The notes under the pieces: generated by a model
Databases searched by the model: none
What the model saw: only the letters and a program-made list of their open reading frames with translations
What the model was told of the DNA's origin: nothing
Shown here: positions 1 to 7,072 of the stretch, piece by piece
Numbering within the stretch: position 1 is the stretch's first letter
Layout: each line of letters starts with the position of its first letter
Origin: Desulfuromonadales bacterium
GTDB taxonomy: Bacteria; Desulfobacterota; Desulfuromonadia; Geobacterales; Pseudopelobacteraceae
Reading direction: 5' to 3'
DNA: 10,097 nucleotides
Assembly: GCA_015688915.1 (NCBI GenBank)
Contig: JAATGX010000154.1
Location: forward strand, 1 to 10,097
Program-made: the position numbers and the translations under genes

Positions 1-459
1 AAGGACAAAATCATGTTCGCCAAGTACGACACCATCAAGAAGCACCTCAACGATGCAATCAAGATCGGCTCAGGCCCGAACGAGGTGATCGAGATCATCG
101 ATCCTGACTGTCCGTTCTGTCGGCGCATGCACGAGTATTGGAAGACCCGCACCGACGTAACCAGGTACGTGTTTATGATGCCGCTGACCCAGCTCCATCC
201 CCAGGCCAAAGCCCATTCCGACTACATCCTCTCGGCAAAGGATCCCGCCTCGGCCCTGGACGAAGTCGAAACCGGCAAGTACGACAAGACCAGCCTTCCG
301 ACCGTCGTTCTTAACGACGCACGCATCAAGGCTCAAGCCGAATCATTGATTTCCGGCATCAACGGCACCCCGGCCTATTTCATCAACGGCACATTCGTCA
401 ACGGGGCCAACGTGCCCCAGATCGAAAAACTTCTCACAAAGAAAGGAGAAAAATATTGA
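1..459 (+). CDS. dsbC: DsbC-type thiol-disulfide interchange protein, 5'-partial
   Basis: Thioredoxin-fold disulfide isomerase, expected in the periplasm, where it would repair disulfides in secreted transfer proteins. Numbering from the ATG at 13, the active site is C33-P-F-C36 within a DPDCPFC context typical of DsbC/DsbG, and the cis-proline loop is G118-T-P120. The segment just before the active site (IGSGPNEVIEIID) matches the start of the DsbC catalytic domain. The frame is open to the window edge. No signal peptide or dimerisation domain is visible, so the gene probably begins upstream. An AAGGA seven bases before the ATG at 13 makes a start there formally possible, but that product would be a cytoplasmic, domain-less form. 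The stop overlaps the TTG start of the pilin gene. Two Cys-rich secreted proteins later in the operon are plausible clients (inference). Confidence 0.85.
   Translation, partial: KDKIMFAKYDTIKKHLNDAIKIGSGPNEVIEIIDPDCPFCRRMHEYWKTRTDVTRYVFMMPLTQLHPQAKAHSDYILSAKDPASALDEVETGKYDKTSLPTVVLNDARIKAQAESLISGINGTPAYFINGTFVNGANVPQIEKLLTKKGEKY
443..448 (+). promoter_or_regulatory. Ribosome binding site deciding the TTG start of the pilin gene
   Basis: AAGGAG lies seven bases upstream of TTG at 456, inside the last codons of the dsbC-like gene. There is no ATG nearby in the pilin frame that would keep the basic leader, so this site fixes the TTG start. Confidence 0.75.
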
Positions 460-770
460 AAACGAAACATCTCAGCAAGAACAGAAAGCATCAAGTCTCC
501 GCGTTTACTGCAGCTCTGGTATGTGCCATCGCCACCACCGCAGGTGCCTTCCTGACCCCGACCCCCGGCAGCAGCGGCTCCGGTCTGTATGACCTGACGA
601 TCACCTTGTACAACACGGGGTTAGGGTTTCTCCTCGCGTTCGGCTTCGGCGGCGCCGGTTTCTGGAATATGGGGCAAACCAATCTTTGGATAGCGATCTG
701 CTGCTTTATTGCTTCCTCTGGCTTCTTCATTCTGCCTTCGATGGTCAACAACTTCGGCCTCATCCTCTGA
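456..770 (+). CDS. traA: F-type conjugative pilin precursor (TraA-like)
   Basis: Probable pilus subunit, 104 residues. It has a basic N-terminus (residues 2-12, K/R/H-rich) and a hydrophobic leader (about 15-30). A likely signal-peptidase site follows A29-G-A31, leaving a mature protein of about 73 residues, close to the roughly 70 residues of F pilin. The mature part opens with a Pro/Gly/Ser-rich segment (GSSGSG at 38-43; F pilin also begins AGSSG). Two hydrophobic segments follow at about 51-69 and 77-97, joined by a short polar loop (NMGQTN), which is the TraA/VirB2 hairpin topology. Cysteines 82 and 83 sit in the second segment. The start is TTG, supported by a perfectly placed AAGGAG, and it overlaps the dsbC stop by three bases. 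The position directly before traL is the classical traA position. Sequence identity to F pilin is otherwise low, so the call rests on size, topology and context. Confidence 0.75.
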   Translation: MKTKHLSKNRKHQVSAFTAALVCAIATTAGAFLTPTPGSSGSGLYDLTITLYNTGLGFLLAFGFGGAGFWNMGQTNLWIAICCFIASSGFFILPSMVNNFGLIL

Positions 771-787
771 TTTGGGGTTAGTGGTAA

Positions 788-809
788 CGCCAGTCCTCAG
801 GGACTGGCG
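788..809 (+). promoter_or_regulatory. Intercistronic stem-loop between pilin and traL
   Basis: A perfect inverted repeat: 9-base arms at 788-796 and 801-809 (CGCCAGTCC / GGACTGGCG) around a four-base TCAG loop. It occupies the only notable untranslated gap in the window, 19 bases after the pilin stop and 31 before traL. No T-tract follows, so it does not look like a full intrinsic terminator. It may protect the upstream pilin mRNA 3' end, mark a processing site, or attenuate transcription into the channel genes; these roles are inference. Confidence 0.6.
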
Positions 810-839
810 GGCACTTAAAACAAACGAACAGGTCACTCT

Positions 840-1118
840 ATGTCAGTCCCTTATGGCGCTCGGTTTCCACAGTACATCCATCTCCTGCCCCAATTCTGCT
901 TCTGGGAGATCGATGAGATATTAGTATTTTTCGGATTCATATTTATCTCCTGGTTCATGTTTAAACCGTCCTGCCTCCTGGCACCGATTGTTGCCTATCT
1001 CTACACGCGGGCCAAACGACGAAACCCTACCGGTTACATGCAGCAAATACTGTACTGCTATGGCCTGACCGGGTTCGATGGATATCCCAGCCACTTTGAA
1101 CAGTGCTTCCATGAATGA
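840..1118 (+). CDS. traL: TraL family conjugative transfer/pilus assembly membrane protein
   Basis: Small inner-membrane component (92 residues) of the F-like pilus assembly machinery. The N-terminus shows the family pattern P-x-Y-I...P...WEIDE (residues 10-26). A strongly hydrophobic stretch follows (about 27-55), enough for one or two membrane spans, and then a basic loop (RAKRR, 57-61). The C-terminus YGLTGFDGYPSHFEQCF (74-90) corresponds to the conserved GL...YP...F region of TraL. Length fits the family (about 90-105). The start at 840 has only a weak AGG seven bases upstream. The stop overlaps an upstream ATG of the traE frame. Base composition is noticeably more AT-rich here than in traC, as it is into the start of traE. 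Confidence 0.85.
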   Translation: MSVPYGARFPQYIHLLPQFCFWEIDEILVFFGFIFISWFMFKPSCLLAPIVAYLYTRAKRRNPTGYMQQILYCYGLTGFDGYPSHFEQCFHE

Positions 1119-1121
1119 GGA
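1117..1121 (+). promoter_or_regulatory. Ribosome binding site choosing the traE start at 1130
   Basis: GAGGA eight bases before ATG 1130. The in-frame ATG at 1115, which overlaps the traL stop, has no Shine-Dalgarno-like bases upstream. The site therefore favours the shorter traE product by five residues. Confidence 0.6.
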
Positions 1122-1129
1122 AAACTCTC

Positions 1130-1750
1130 ATGCTCGATTCGTTGTATGAAAACAAACTTAAAAACCTCATTACTCAAAATAGTCTTCTGAAGTTTTGCAT
1201 CATAGTCCTCACCATCGGGCAATTTTTCCTCGGCTTCAAGATCGACCGTGCGATGAAATATCAACGCACCATACTGATGCCCAACAGGATCACCAAGAAA
1301 ACGGTGGTTACAGGTGACGAAATCCCGAAAGAACTCCTCCACGAACATACTCGCGATATTTGCACGCTGGCGCTCAACTACAACCCCGACTCGGTTCGCG
1401 ATCAGTTCGGCGAACTGCTGCAGTATTTCAAGCCCGGTGACGTTTTCGCCGCCGCTCACCAGCAATTCTATGCCCTGGCCGACACCATAAAGAACGCGAG
1501 GATATCGTCCTCATTCGTCATCAGCAAACCGATCGAAGTTGACAGTGAAAAGAGGGTTATTACGATCACCGGTTCCGAGCGCCATTGGGTGGACATGGCC
1601 TTCGTCGATGTCACCGAGAAAGTCTATATCATCACATACGAGATAAACGACGGCCTTTTCCAACTCATCTCGTTCGGGGAGAAGATCAGGCAGCAACAGC
1701 CCGATACCAATTCGACAGCTCCACAGCCGGGAGACAGAAATGCGAAATAA
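1130..1750 (+). CDS. traE: TraE, VirB8-like inner-membrane channel protein
   Basis: Bitopic component of the type IV secretion channel, 206 residues (F TraE is about 190). A short cytoplasmic N-terminus is followed by one transmembrane helix (about 19-38, ending FFLGFKIDR). The rest is a periplasmic domain. The family pattern of a polar segment after the helix, a helical region (HEHTRDICTLALNYNPDSV, 71-89) and C-terminal beta strands (KRVITITGSERHWV, 141-154) is visible. The long frame could also start at ATG 1115, but GAGGA sits at the right distance from 1130, so I use that start. The gene lies between traL and traK, as in F, SXT and related operons, and its 3' end overlaps traK by 11 bases. 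Confidence 0.85.
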   Translation: MLDSLYENKLKNLITQNSLLKFCIIVLTIGQFFLGFKIDRAMKYQRTILMPNRITKKTVVTGDEIPKELLHEHTRDICTLALNYNPDSVRDQFGELLQYFKPGDVFAAAHQQFYALADTIKNARISSSFVISKPIEVDSEKRVITITGSERHWVDMAFVDVTEKVYIITYEINDGLFQLISFGEKIRQQQPDTNSTAPQPGDRNAK

Positions 1751-2780
1751 GCTTTTCATTCCGATCATCATTCTCATTCTGGCCGCCACGGCCCAGGCCG
1801 CCGAGACGGAGACAGAGATGGTGCTGCAATCCGACCAGATTACGCCGGCAGTCGTCGAAAAAGCCGTGACGGCAGCGAGACCTTCAGACAAAGGCGGGCT
1901 CAATACCTCTAACTTTTATGGTTACGGCGGCAAACCGCAGAAGGATGCGGTACAGCCAAAGGGCATTCAGCGCGCCGCCGTCGATGAGCCCAAAAAATCT
2001 GCCAAAGAGGTCTACGATGAGGTCTCCCTGCCACCGACCACCCCTGACGATGCGAGCGGCGGCCAAATCGCACTGCCGGTTGTGACGCAAAAGGCGATCA
2101 TGTCCCGGTCTGACAATAACTGGATAATCTGCACCGATGGCGCGATCAAGGACATCTGGGTCAGTGATGAAAAGCACATAAAAAAGGACTACCCCAGCCC
2201 CAACAACGCCCTGGTTAAGTTTCAGTTTCTGACGGATGGCACCAAGATCGTTTACCCCGATCCCATACCAACCGAAATGCACATCCCCTGTGGTGACACC
2301 ATCTACTCGATCGTGGCTGTGCCCATGGGCGTTCCAACCCAGACCATCCGCCTGGGAAGCGGCAAGGCCGACAAAATTCGTGACAACCTCACCATGTTCC
2401 GTGACGACGACACGAAGAAGAAGATCACGGAGATCATCCGCCGCGCCTACAACGACGATTTACCCGCTTCGTTCGATGTCAAGCCCGAGAACACACCGAT
2501 ATCCCTGCTCAGAGACGTATCGATCACTCTCAAAAGAACCATCACTATCGACGGTGAAGGGATCGTCCTGAAGGAATTCTATCTCGTACCCCAGGTGGAT
2601 GGAGTCGAATTCACCTCTGAAAACGATTTCAGGCGCAAGGAAATAACACCCAACCCGTTGTCGATAGCCGCCATCGGGATCCTGCCGCAGAGACCGGCAA
2701 AAGGAGAGCGCGCGCGCATGTTCGTTGTGGAACTGAAAGCCGCTCCCCAAATCGTGGGAGGGGGCAACGATGGCCAATAA
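1740..2780 (+). CDS. traK: TraK, VirB9/secretin-like outer-envelope channel protein
   Basis: Periplasmic or outer-membrane ring component that is expected to bind TraV and TraB. A signal peptide is clear: basic RNK, a hydrophobic core and a cleavage site near AQA-A (residues 18-21). The region 117-165 (QKAIMSRSDNNWIICTDG then KDIWVSDEKHI, ending in LVKFQF) matches the TraK pattern of a strand, an NxI-C-GG-like turn and a V-x-S-x-K strand. Cysteines 131 and 184 could pair. At 346 residues it is about 100 longer than F TraK. The excess is largely a low-complexity Pro/Lys/Asp-rich insert (about 25-110) between the signal peptide and the conserved part. CGGGAG six bases before the ATG supports the start. 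It overlaps traE by 11 bases and traB by 11 bases, implying translational coupling. Confidence 0.82.
   Translation: MRNKLFIPIIILILAATAQAAETETEMVLQSDQITPAVVEKAVTAARPSDKGGLNTSNFYGYGGKPQKDAVQPKGIQRAAVDEPKKSAKEVYDEVSLPPTTPDDASGGQIALPVVTQKAIMSRSDNNWIICTDGAIKDIWVSDEKHIKKDYPSPNNALVKFQFLTDGTKIVYPDPIPTEMHIPCGDTIYSIVAVPMGVPTQTIRLGSGKADKIRDNLTMFRDDDTKKKITEIIRRAYNDDLPASFDVKPENTPISLLRDVSITLKRTITIDGEGIVLKEFYLVPQVDGVEFTSENDFRRKEITPNPLSIAAIGILPQRPAKGERARMFVVELKAAPQIVGGGNDGQ
1771..1810 (+). repeat. Signal-peptide-coding near-repeat, copy 1 (traK)
   Basis: This 40-base stretch encodes the end of the TraK signal peptide. By hand alignment it matches 34 of 40 bases with 7072-7111 in the traN-like gene, in the same reading frame (both read LILAATAQ followed by A/G-A). 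Confidence 0.6.
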
Positions 2781-4083
2781 ATGGATGGAAAAACTTAAGC
2801 CTGAGACCCGGCGAAGAATCTGGATCAGCGCTGCCGTCGGCGGCACCGTTGCCGCGCTGATCATCATTTGGACCTTCAAGAGAGACACGTTCATGATCAA
2901 ACCTCGGCCGGCACGCAAAGTTGAGGTCAAACCAATCGCCATCGACGGCAAATCCCTGATGGAGAAATCCACAGCCTCACAACTGGCGGCCATCAACAAG
3001 ATTCTCGAAGAGGAAAACAAGAAAAAAGCCGCCGCCAGTCGCATGAACCCATATTCATCGGCCCGCACCGCTCCTCAGGGAACCGGTGCGAAACCGGGCA
3101 TTATCAGTCCCATTGATCAAGCGATAGCCGACAGGCAAAAGTTTTCCGGAGCGCCGCAACAACCGGTAAATGAACACAATCACACCCCCGCTGCCTCCAT
3201 GGTCAAGACACCGATTCCGAAGCAACCGAGCTTAGGCAAGATCGGGTTTACCGCTCCCGAACCTCCAGGTGAGAACGGTTCTTACTATCCGCAGGGCGGC
3301 ATGGTCCCAAAGAAGAAGGAATTCATCTGGGGTGGCGATATCGACCACAAGGTAAACTCCGACGCCAAGCAGAAAGCAGATAAGCCGGATGACCCGAAGA
3401 CTGCCGGAGATAAAAAAAAAGAGAAAAAGGTGGTCCACCTACCCGTGGGTTTTATGTCCGCTCGAACCCTCAATGGCTTGATGGTGCCGGCCACTGAGGA
3501 CGGGAAAGGGGAACTCACCCCCCTGATCCTCAGGATATCGGCGCCGGCGCAGCTCCCGAACGGTATATCCGCGCAACTCTCCGGATGCTTTGTCGTGTCG
3601 GAGGCGCTCGGGAACCTGGCGACTTCCCGCGCGAAAGTTCGGCCACTATCGCTTACCTGCCTGTCGAAAACAGGCGAGGCCGTCATAGAATCGGAACTCA
3701 AAGGGTTCGTGGAGGATGCTGACGGCTTTCCCGGCCTGAAGGGGATCATCGCGGCACCCAAATTCGGCGAGATAGTCCGCCTCGCCGCCGCAGCAGGCTT
3801 TCTGGGGGGACTCGGCGACGGAATGTCCCTCACGTCGGCGTCCAACACTATCAGCTCAGTCGGGCCGATAACCTCATACGGCACGTCCGCGCAGGACGTC
3901 GGTATCGCCGCTCTTGGGAAAGGCATTTCCGGCGGCATGAAAAAGATCACCGACGTCTATGCCGACCTCTTGCACCAGAGTTTACCAGTGGTGGAAGTCG
4001 GCAATGGTAAGAAGATCACCATCATTGTGACGAAGGGAGTTGACCTAGAGATCAAGAATTACAAAAATTTTACTTGGTATTAG
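2770..4083 (+). CDS. traB: TraB, VirB10-like channel scaffold
   Basis: Energy-sensing scaffold that spans inner and outer membranes in F-like channels; 437 residues (F TraB about 475). Domain order: a basic cytoplasmic N-terminus, one membrane helix (about 17-35), a charged and possibly coiled-coil stretch (about 60-90), then a long Pro/Lys-rich periplasmic linker (about 92-222). The C-terminal VirB10/TrbI-type beta-barrel domain runs from about 223 to 425. It begins LPVGFMSARTLNGLMVPA and contains the conserved SGCFVVSEA (271-279), a second cysteine (297) and ends KKITIIVTKGVDLEI. GGAGG eight bases before the ATG supports the start. The linker contains a run of nine A (3412-3420) coding for Lys-Lys-Lys. 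The 3' end overlaps the proposed traV start by 26 bases. Confidence 0.9.
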   Translation: MANKWMEKLKPETRRRIWISAAVGGTVAALIIIWTFKRDTFMIKPRPARKVEVKPIAIDGKSLMEKSTASQLAAINKILEEENKKKAAASRMNPYSSARTAPQGTGAKPGIISPIDQAIADRQKFSGAPQQPVNEHNHTPAASMVKTPIPKQPSLGKIGFTAPEPPGENGSYYPQGGMVPKKKEFIWGGDIDHKVNSDAKQKADKPDDPKTAGDKKKEKKVVHLPVGFMSARTLNGLMVPATEDGKGELTPLILRISAPAQLPNGISAQLSGCFVVSEALGNLATSRAKVRPLSLTCLSKTGEAVIESELKGFVEDADGFPGLKGIIAAPKFGEIVRLAAAAGFLGGLGDGMSLTSASNTISSVGPITSYGTSAQDVGIAALGKGISGGMKKITDVYADLLHQSLPVVEVGNGKKITIIVTKGVDLEIKNYKNFTWY

Positions 4084-4534
4084 CCTGCTCGCCACGGCGG
4101 GCTGCAATCCATACGCGTCGGAATTCAAATGCGGCAAGGACACCCCATTCGGCATCTGCGGGTCCACGCCCGAAGTCTATTCACAGGTTGTCGATAGTCC
4201 TCGGCCTGCGGAGAACCCGCCCAACGGCGAAGTTGTGCTCGACACCTGTCCGGACTGCGCGAAAAGCGGGAAACCGAAACCGACCCAAGCTTCTCCCGCA
4301 CCTGGCCAGCCGCCCGCCTTGACCGCCTATGAGGAGGCTCTTCTGACCAAGGAGGCCACACTGCTCAAACAGCCGGTGACACCGATCGTGGTGCCGCCGC
4401 CGGTCATGCGGATCAAATTTTTTTCGATGCAGGGAGAAACCGGCGATGTTTTAGACATGGACTCGTACCGTTTCGTCATCCTGGGCAAGCCTAAATTCCT
4501 GCTCGGTAACCAACTGGTCCGCCCGGGGGAATGA
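4058..4534 (+). CDS. traV: TraV, VirB7-like outer-membrane lipoprotein with apparent ATT start
   Basis: Lipoprotein that anchors TraK and TraB to the outer membrane. Reading the frame upstream of the first standard start (GTG 4235) reveals a clear lipoprotein signal: T2-K3, a hydrophobic core ILLGISLLA, and a lipobox ending A14-G-C16. An EFKC...GIC segment (22-34) follows, equivalent to EFEC...TC in F TraV. The C-terminus (RIKFFSMQGETGDVLDMDSY) resembles the conserved RIWIAPW-type end of TraV. Length from ATT 4058 is 158 residues (F TraV 171). The in-frame stop at 4046-4048 leaves no ATG, GTG or TTG before the signal peptide. ATT 4058 is thus the best start, with only a GAG seven bases upstream and a stronger AAGGGAG 18 bases away. 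A C-P-D-C motif (64-67) is an extra feature. Function is fairly sure; the start is not. Confidence 0.78.
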   Translation: MTKILLGISLLATAGCNPYASEFKCGKDTPFGICGSTPEVYSQVVDSPRPAENPPNGEVVLDTCPDCAKSGKPKPTQASPAPGQPPALTAYEEALLTKEATLLKQPVTPIVVPPPVMRIKFFSMQGETGDVLDMDSYRFVILGKPKFLLGNQLVRPGE

Positions 4535-4537
4535 CCT

Positions 4538-7072
4538 ATGCTCAAACGTCTCGCACGAAAACTCACCGGAGATTTTGTCGGAGCCACGAGAAAGGAACTG
4601 GAGGACCTGCACTGGCACAACCAGTTCTCCAAGTATTTCGTCTGGTTCGCCCATAACGAAGGCGAGGGGATGTACGCCAACAGCGACGGAACCCAGGGTG
4701 CCTTGTGGGAATGCACTCCCCTCTGCTTCAGCTCGGAAAAGGTGCTGGAAATATCCGAAGCCCTTCTCGCCCTGCCCTTGCCCCCCATGTCGGTGCTGCA
4801 ATTCCTGTTTCATGCCGACGACCATATCGAACCCGTGCTTGACTCGTACCGAGCCCTGCGCGCGGGCTCGGACGACCCATTGGTCCATGAAGCCGTGGAG
4901 AGGCATTGCGATTTTCTGCGCTCCTGCACGACGGGAATCGCGCAACTTTCCCACATCCCGCTACGCAACTTCCGCCTTATCGTATCCCTCAAGGTGCCCG
5001 AGAAATCGGATGTGGTCTTTTCCGAGGTCAGAAGCACGGTCCATGAGATCCTGATCGGCATGAAGCTCGATCCCCACCCCATGAAGCCGGGGCACTTCCT
5101 TGAATGGCTGCGGCGGCTCATGAACGACAACGTCCCTGAAACGTCCCGGTCCGGCGAGAACCTGGCAGCCTATTACGATGACCAGCAACCCATCAACGAA
5201 CAGGTTCTCGTTGCCGAAACGGAGATCAAGGTCGAGCCGGACCACATGCAGATAGGTGACAGGTTCTGGCGGTGCATCACCCCCAAAAAAAACCCAAAGG
5301 AGGTGGACCCGCTCCAGACGAAGGAGTCGATCTGCGGTGGCATCTGGGGTCTACGGTCCGACAACGACCAGCACCGCACACCGTACATCTACACCCTCAA
5401 CATCATTTACGACGACGTATCAAGCTATATCGGAAGGAAAACCGACTTCATCATGATGCAGCAGGCGGTGGGCGGTTCAAAGGTGCGGTCCCTCAACCGC
5501 CGCAAGGAGGAACACCTCTGGGCCAGCGACAAGCTCGAACTCGGCCAGTCGTTCGCACGCATCATGCCGATCATGTGGTTTTACGACAAGACCTACACCG
5601 GCGTTGACCGCGCGGTGAAGCGGGCGCTGAGCATATTCAAGTCGAACGGGTATGTCATGCAGGAGGAGAAGCGCATCCTGTCGGCGCTGTTCCTGTCCGC
5701 CCTCCCCTTGAACATGAGGGCCAACAAGCGGAACCTCTTCCTCCTTCGCCGCGACCGCATGGCCGATCCCGATGCCATTTGCAACATGCTCCCCATTCAG
5801 GCCGAGTTTTCCGGGTCTCCGGATGCGAAGACCATATTTCAGGGTCGCAGCGGCCAGATCGTGCCGTTCTCCATCTTCACCAAAGCAGCCCTGAACTACA
5901 ACGGCCTGATCTGCGCCACCTCCGGGGGCGGCAAGAGCTTCGGTGAAAACAAGGTGTCCTTCAACGAGTTGACCACCGGCACGATCCTCCGGCTCGTTGA
6001 CATCGGCTATTCGTACAAGAAGCTTTGCAAGATCAGAAAAGGCCGGTTTATCGACATCGCCCACGAGGATATCAACGTCAACCCGTTCACAACCATAAGC
6101 ATGGATAACCGCATCGACGCAGAGGGATTCTCGCCGCAGCTCCAGGATCTCTCCTCCACCGCATCCATTATGAAGCAGATGGCGTTTTCGACCGCAGACA
6201 ATCCGATCATAGCACCCACTGAAAACAACCTTATCAAGGACGCATCGGATTGGGCTTTCGAGGACAACGGTAATGACGCCAGTGTCGATGATGTGTACGC
6301 CTATTTGAAAGAATATCCGGAGCACGTGAAGGATCACGACATTTGCACGGCCACGCTCAAAGAGCAAGCGATCCACCTGGCGTTCAACCTGCGACAATTC
6401 ACCAGTAAAGGCCGGTACGGGAAACTGTTCACCGGCAAGTCGAATTTCAACATCAAAGACGAGCGGTTGGTCGTCTTTGAACTGGAAACCCTCCAGAACA
6501 TTCCCGACCTGTTCAACACCCTCACCCTGGTGGTCCTGGACGCAATGACCCGCGACCTCTACCTATCCGACCGGTCCAACCCGCGCCTGGTCAAGTTCGA
6601 CGAGGCATGGAAGGTGCTTTATGGTCGCGGCCAGAACCCGATGTTCGTGGATATCATCAGCGGCGGATTCAGACGGGCGAGAAAATACGAGGGCGGCTTC
6701 TGGGTAATCCTGCAGAGCATCCTCGACAAGCTGAAAATCGGTGCAGTCGGCGACGTCATCTGGGGCAACGCCGATTACAAGTTCTACCTCGAATCTCCCG
6801 ACTTCGAGAAGGCACTCAGTGAAAAGCTGATCGACTACGACGAGTTCACGATCGAACTGTTGAAAAGCCTGCAACGCAACGGCACGAAATATTCGGAAAT
6901 GTATATGGACACCCCTTACGGGTCCGGCGTGGTCCGCATCGCCGAAGACCCTTTCAACTACTTTCTTTACACCTCCAACGGCAAGGAGAACGCGGAAATG
7001 GAGGCGATGGTAAAGAGCGGCATGAGTTGGACGGAGGCTATCCATGAGATGGTTCGCAAGTATCGCTCTTAG
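4538..7072 (+). CDS. traC: TraC, VirB4-class ATPase for pilus assembly
   Basis: Cytoplasmic, membrane-associated ATPase that powers pilus assembly in F-like systems; 844 residues (F TraC 875). The N-terminal half is the TraC-type domain. Walker A is A460-T-S-G-G-G-K466-S467, and Walker B is RLVKFDEAW with D688-E689. A downstream GGFRRARKYEGGFWVILQS segment (about 708-726) fits the conserved arginine/glutamine motifs of VirB4 enzymes. GGGGGA seven bases before the ATG supports the start, three bases after the traV stop. A run of eight A (5285-5292) and an internal AAAGGAGGTG (5296-5305) lie within the coding sequence, with no start codon at a useful distance. The 3' end overlaps the next gene by 29 bases. 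No truncation or missing catalytic residue is seen. Confidence 0.95.
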   Translation: MLKRLARKLTGDFVGATRKELEDLHWHNQFSKYFVWFAHNEGEGMYANSDGTQGALWECTPLCFSSEKVLEISEALLALPLPPMSVLQFLFHADDHIEPVLDSYRALRAGSDDPLVHEAVERHCDFLRSCTTGIAQLSHIPLRNFRLIVSLKVPEKSDVVFSEVRSTVHEILIGMKLDPHPMKPGHFLEWLRRLMNDNVPETSRSGENLAAYYDDQQPINEQVLVAETEIKVEPDHMQIGDRFWRCITPKKNPKEVDPLQTKESICGGIWGLRSDNDQHRTPYIYTLNIIYDDVSSYIGRKTDFIMMQQAVGGSKVRSLNRRKEEHLWASDKLELGQSFARIMPIMWFYDKTYTGVDRAVKRALSIFKSNGYVMQEEKRILSALFLSALPLNMRANKRNLFLLRRDRMADPDAICNMLPIQAEFSGSPDAKTIFQGRSGQIVPFSIFTKAALNYNGLICATSGGGKSFGENKVSFNELTTGTILRLVDIGYSYKKLCKIRKGRFIDIAHEDINVNPFTTISMDNRIDAEGFSPQLQDLSSTASIMKQMAFSTADNPIIAPTENNLIKDASDWAFEDNGNDASVDDVYAYLKEYPEHVKDHDICTATLKEQAIHLAFNLRQFTSKGRYGKLFTGKSNFNIKDERLVVFELETLQNIPDLFNTLTLVVLDAMTRDLYLSDRSNPRLVKFDEAWKVLYGRGQNPMFVDIISGGFRRARKYEGGFWVILQSILDKLKIGAVGDVIWGNADYKFYLESPDFEKALSEKLIDYDEFTIELLKSLQRNGTKYSEMYMDTPYGSGVVRIAEDPFNYFLYTSNGKENAEMEAMVKSGMSWTEAIHEMVRKYRS
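7033..7037 (+). promoter_or_regulatory. Ribosome binding site of the traN-like gene inside traC
   Basis: GGAGG six bases upstream of ATG 7044, within the last codons of traC. It supports the 29-base overlap and a start that gives a proper signal peptide. Confidence 0.7.

Noticed and set aside
788..820. Intrinsic terminator after the pilin gene
   Set aside because: The stem is strong, but no T-tract follows and the operon clearly continues, so it is listed as a stem-loop only.
4064..4071. Programmed frameshift joining traB to traV at the AAAAATTTT run
   Set aside because: The run contains a possible -1 slippery heptamer, but traV is in the +1 frame relative to traB, and TraV needs its own lipoprotein signal, so a fusion makes no sense.
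4235..4534. Short 99-residue gene starting at GTG 4235
   Set aside because: It is the C-terminal part of traV; the upstream in-frame sequence carries the lipoprotein signal and conserved cysteines.
5296..5305. Perfect Shine-Dalgarno-like AAAGGAGGTG inside traC, next to a run of eight A
   Set aside because: No start codon follows at a useful distance. The site is downstream of the A run, not upstream as for known SD-stimulated frameshifts, and TraC continues normally through it.
5477..6397. Long minus-strand open frame (306 codons)
   Set aside because: It lies antisense to traC, which has intact Walker motifs on the plus strand. The translation shows no recognisable domain, and such antisense frames are common opposite GC-rich genes.
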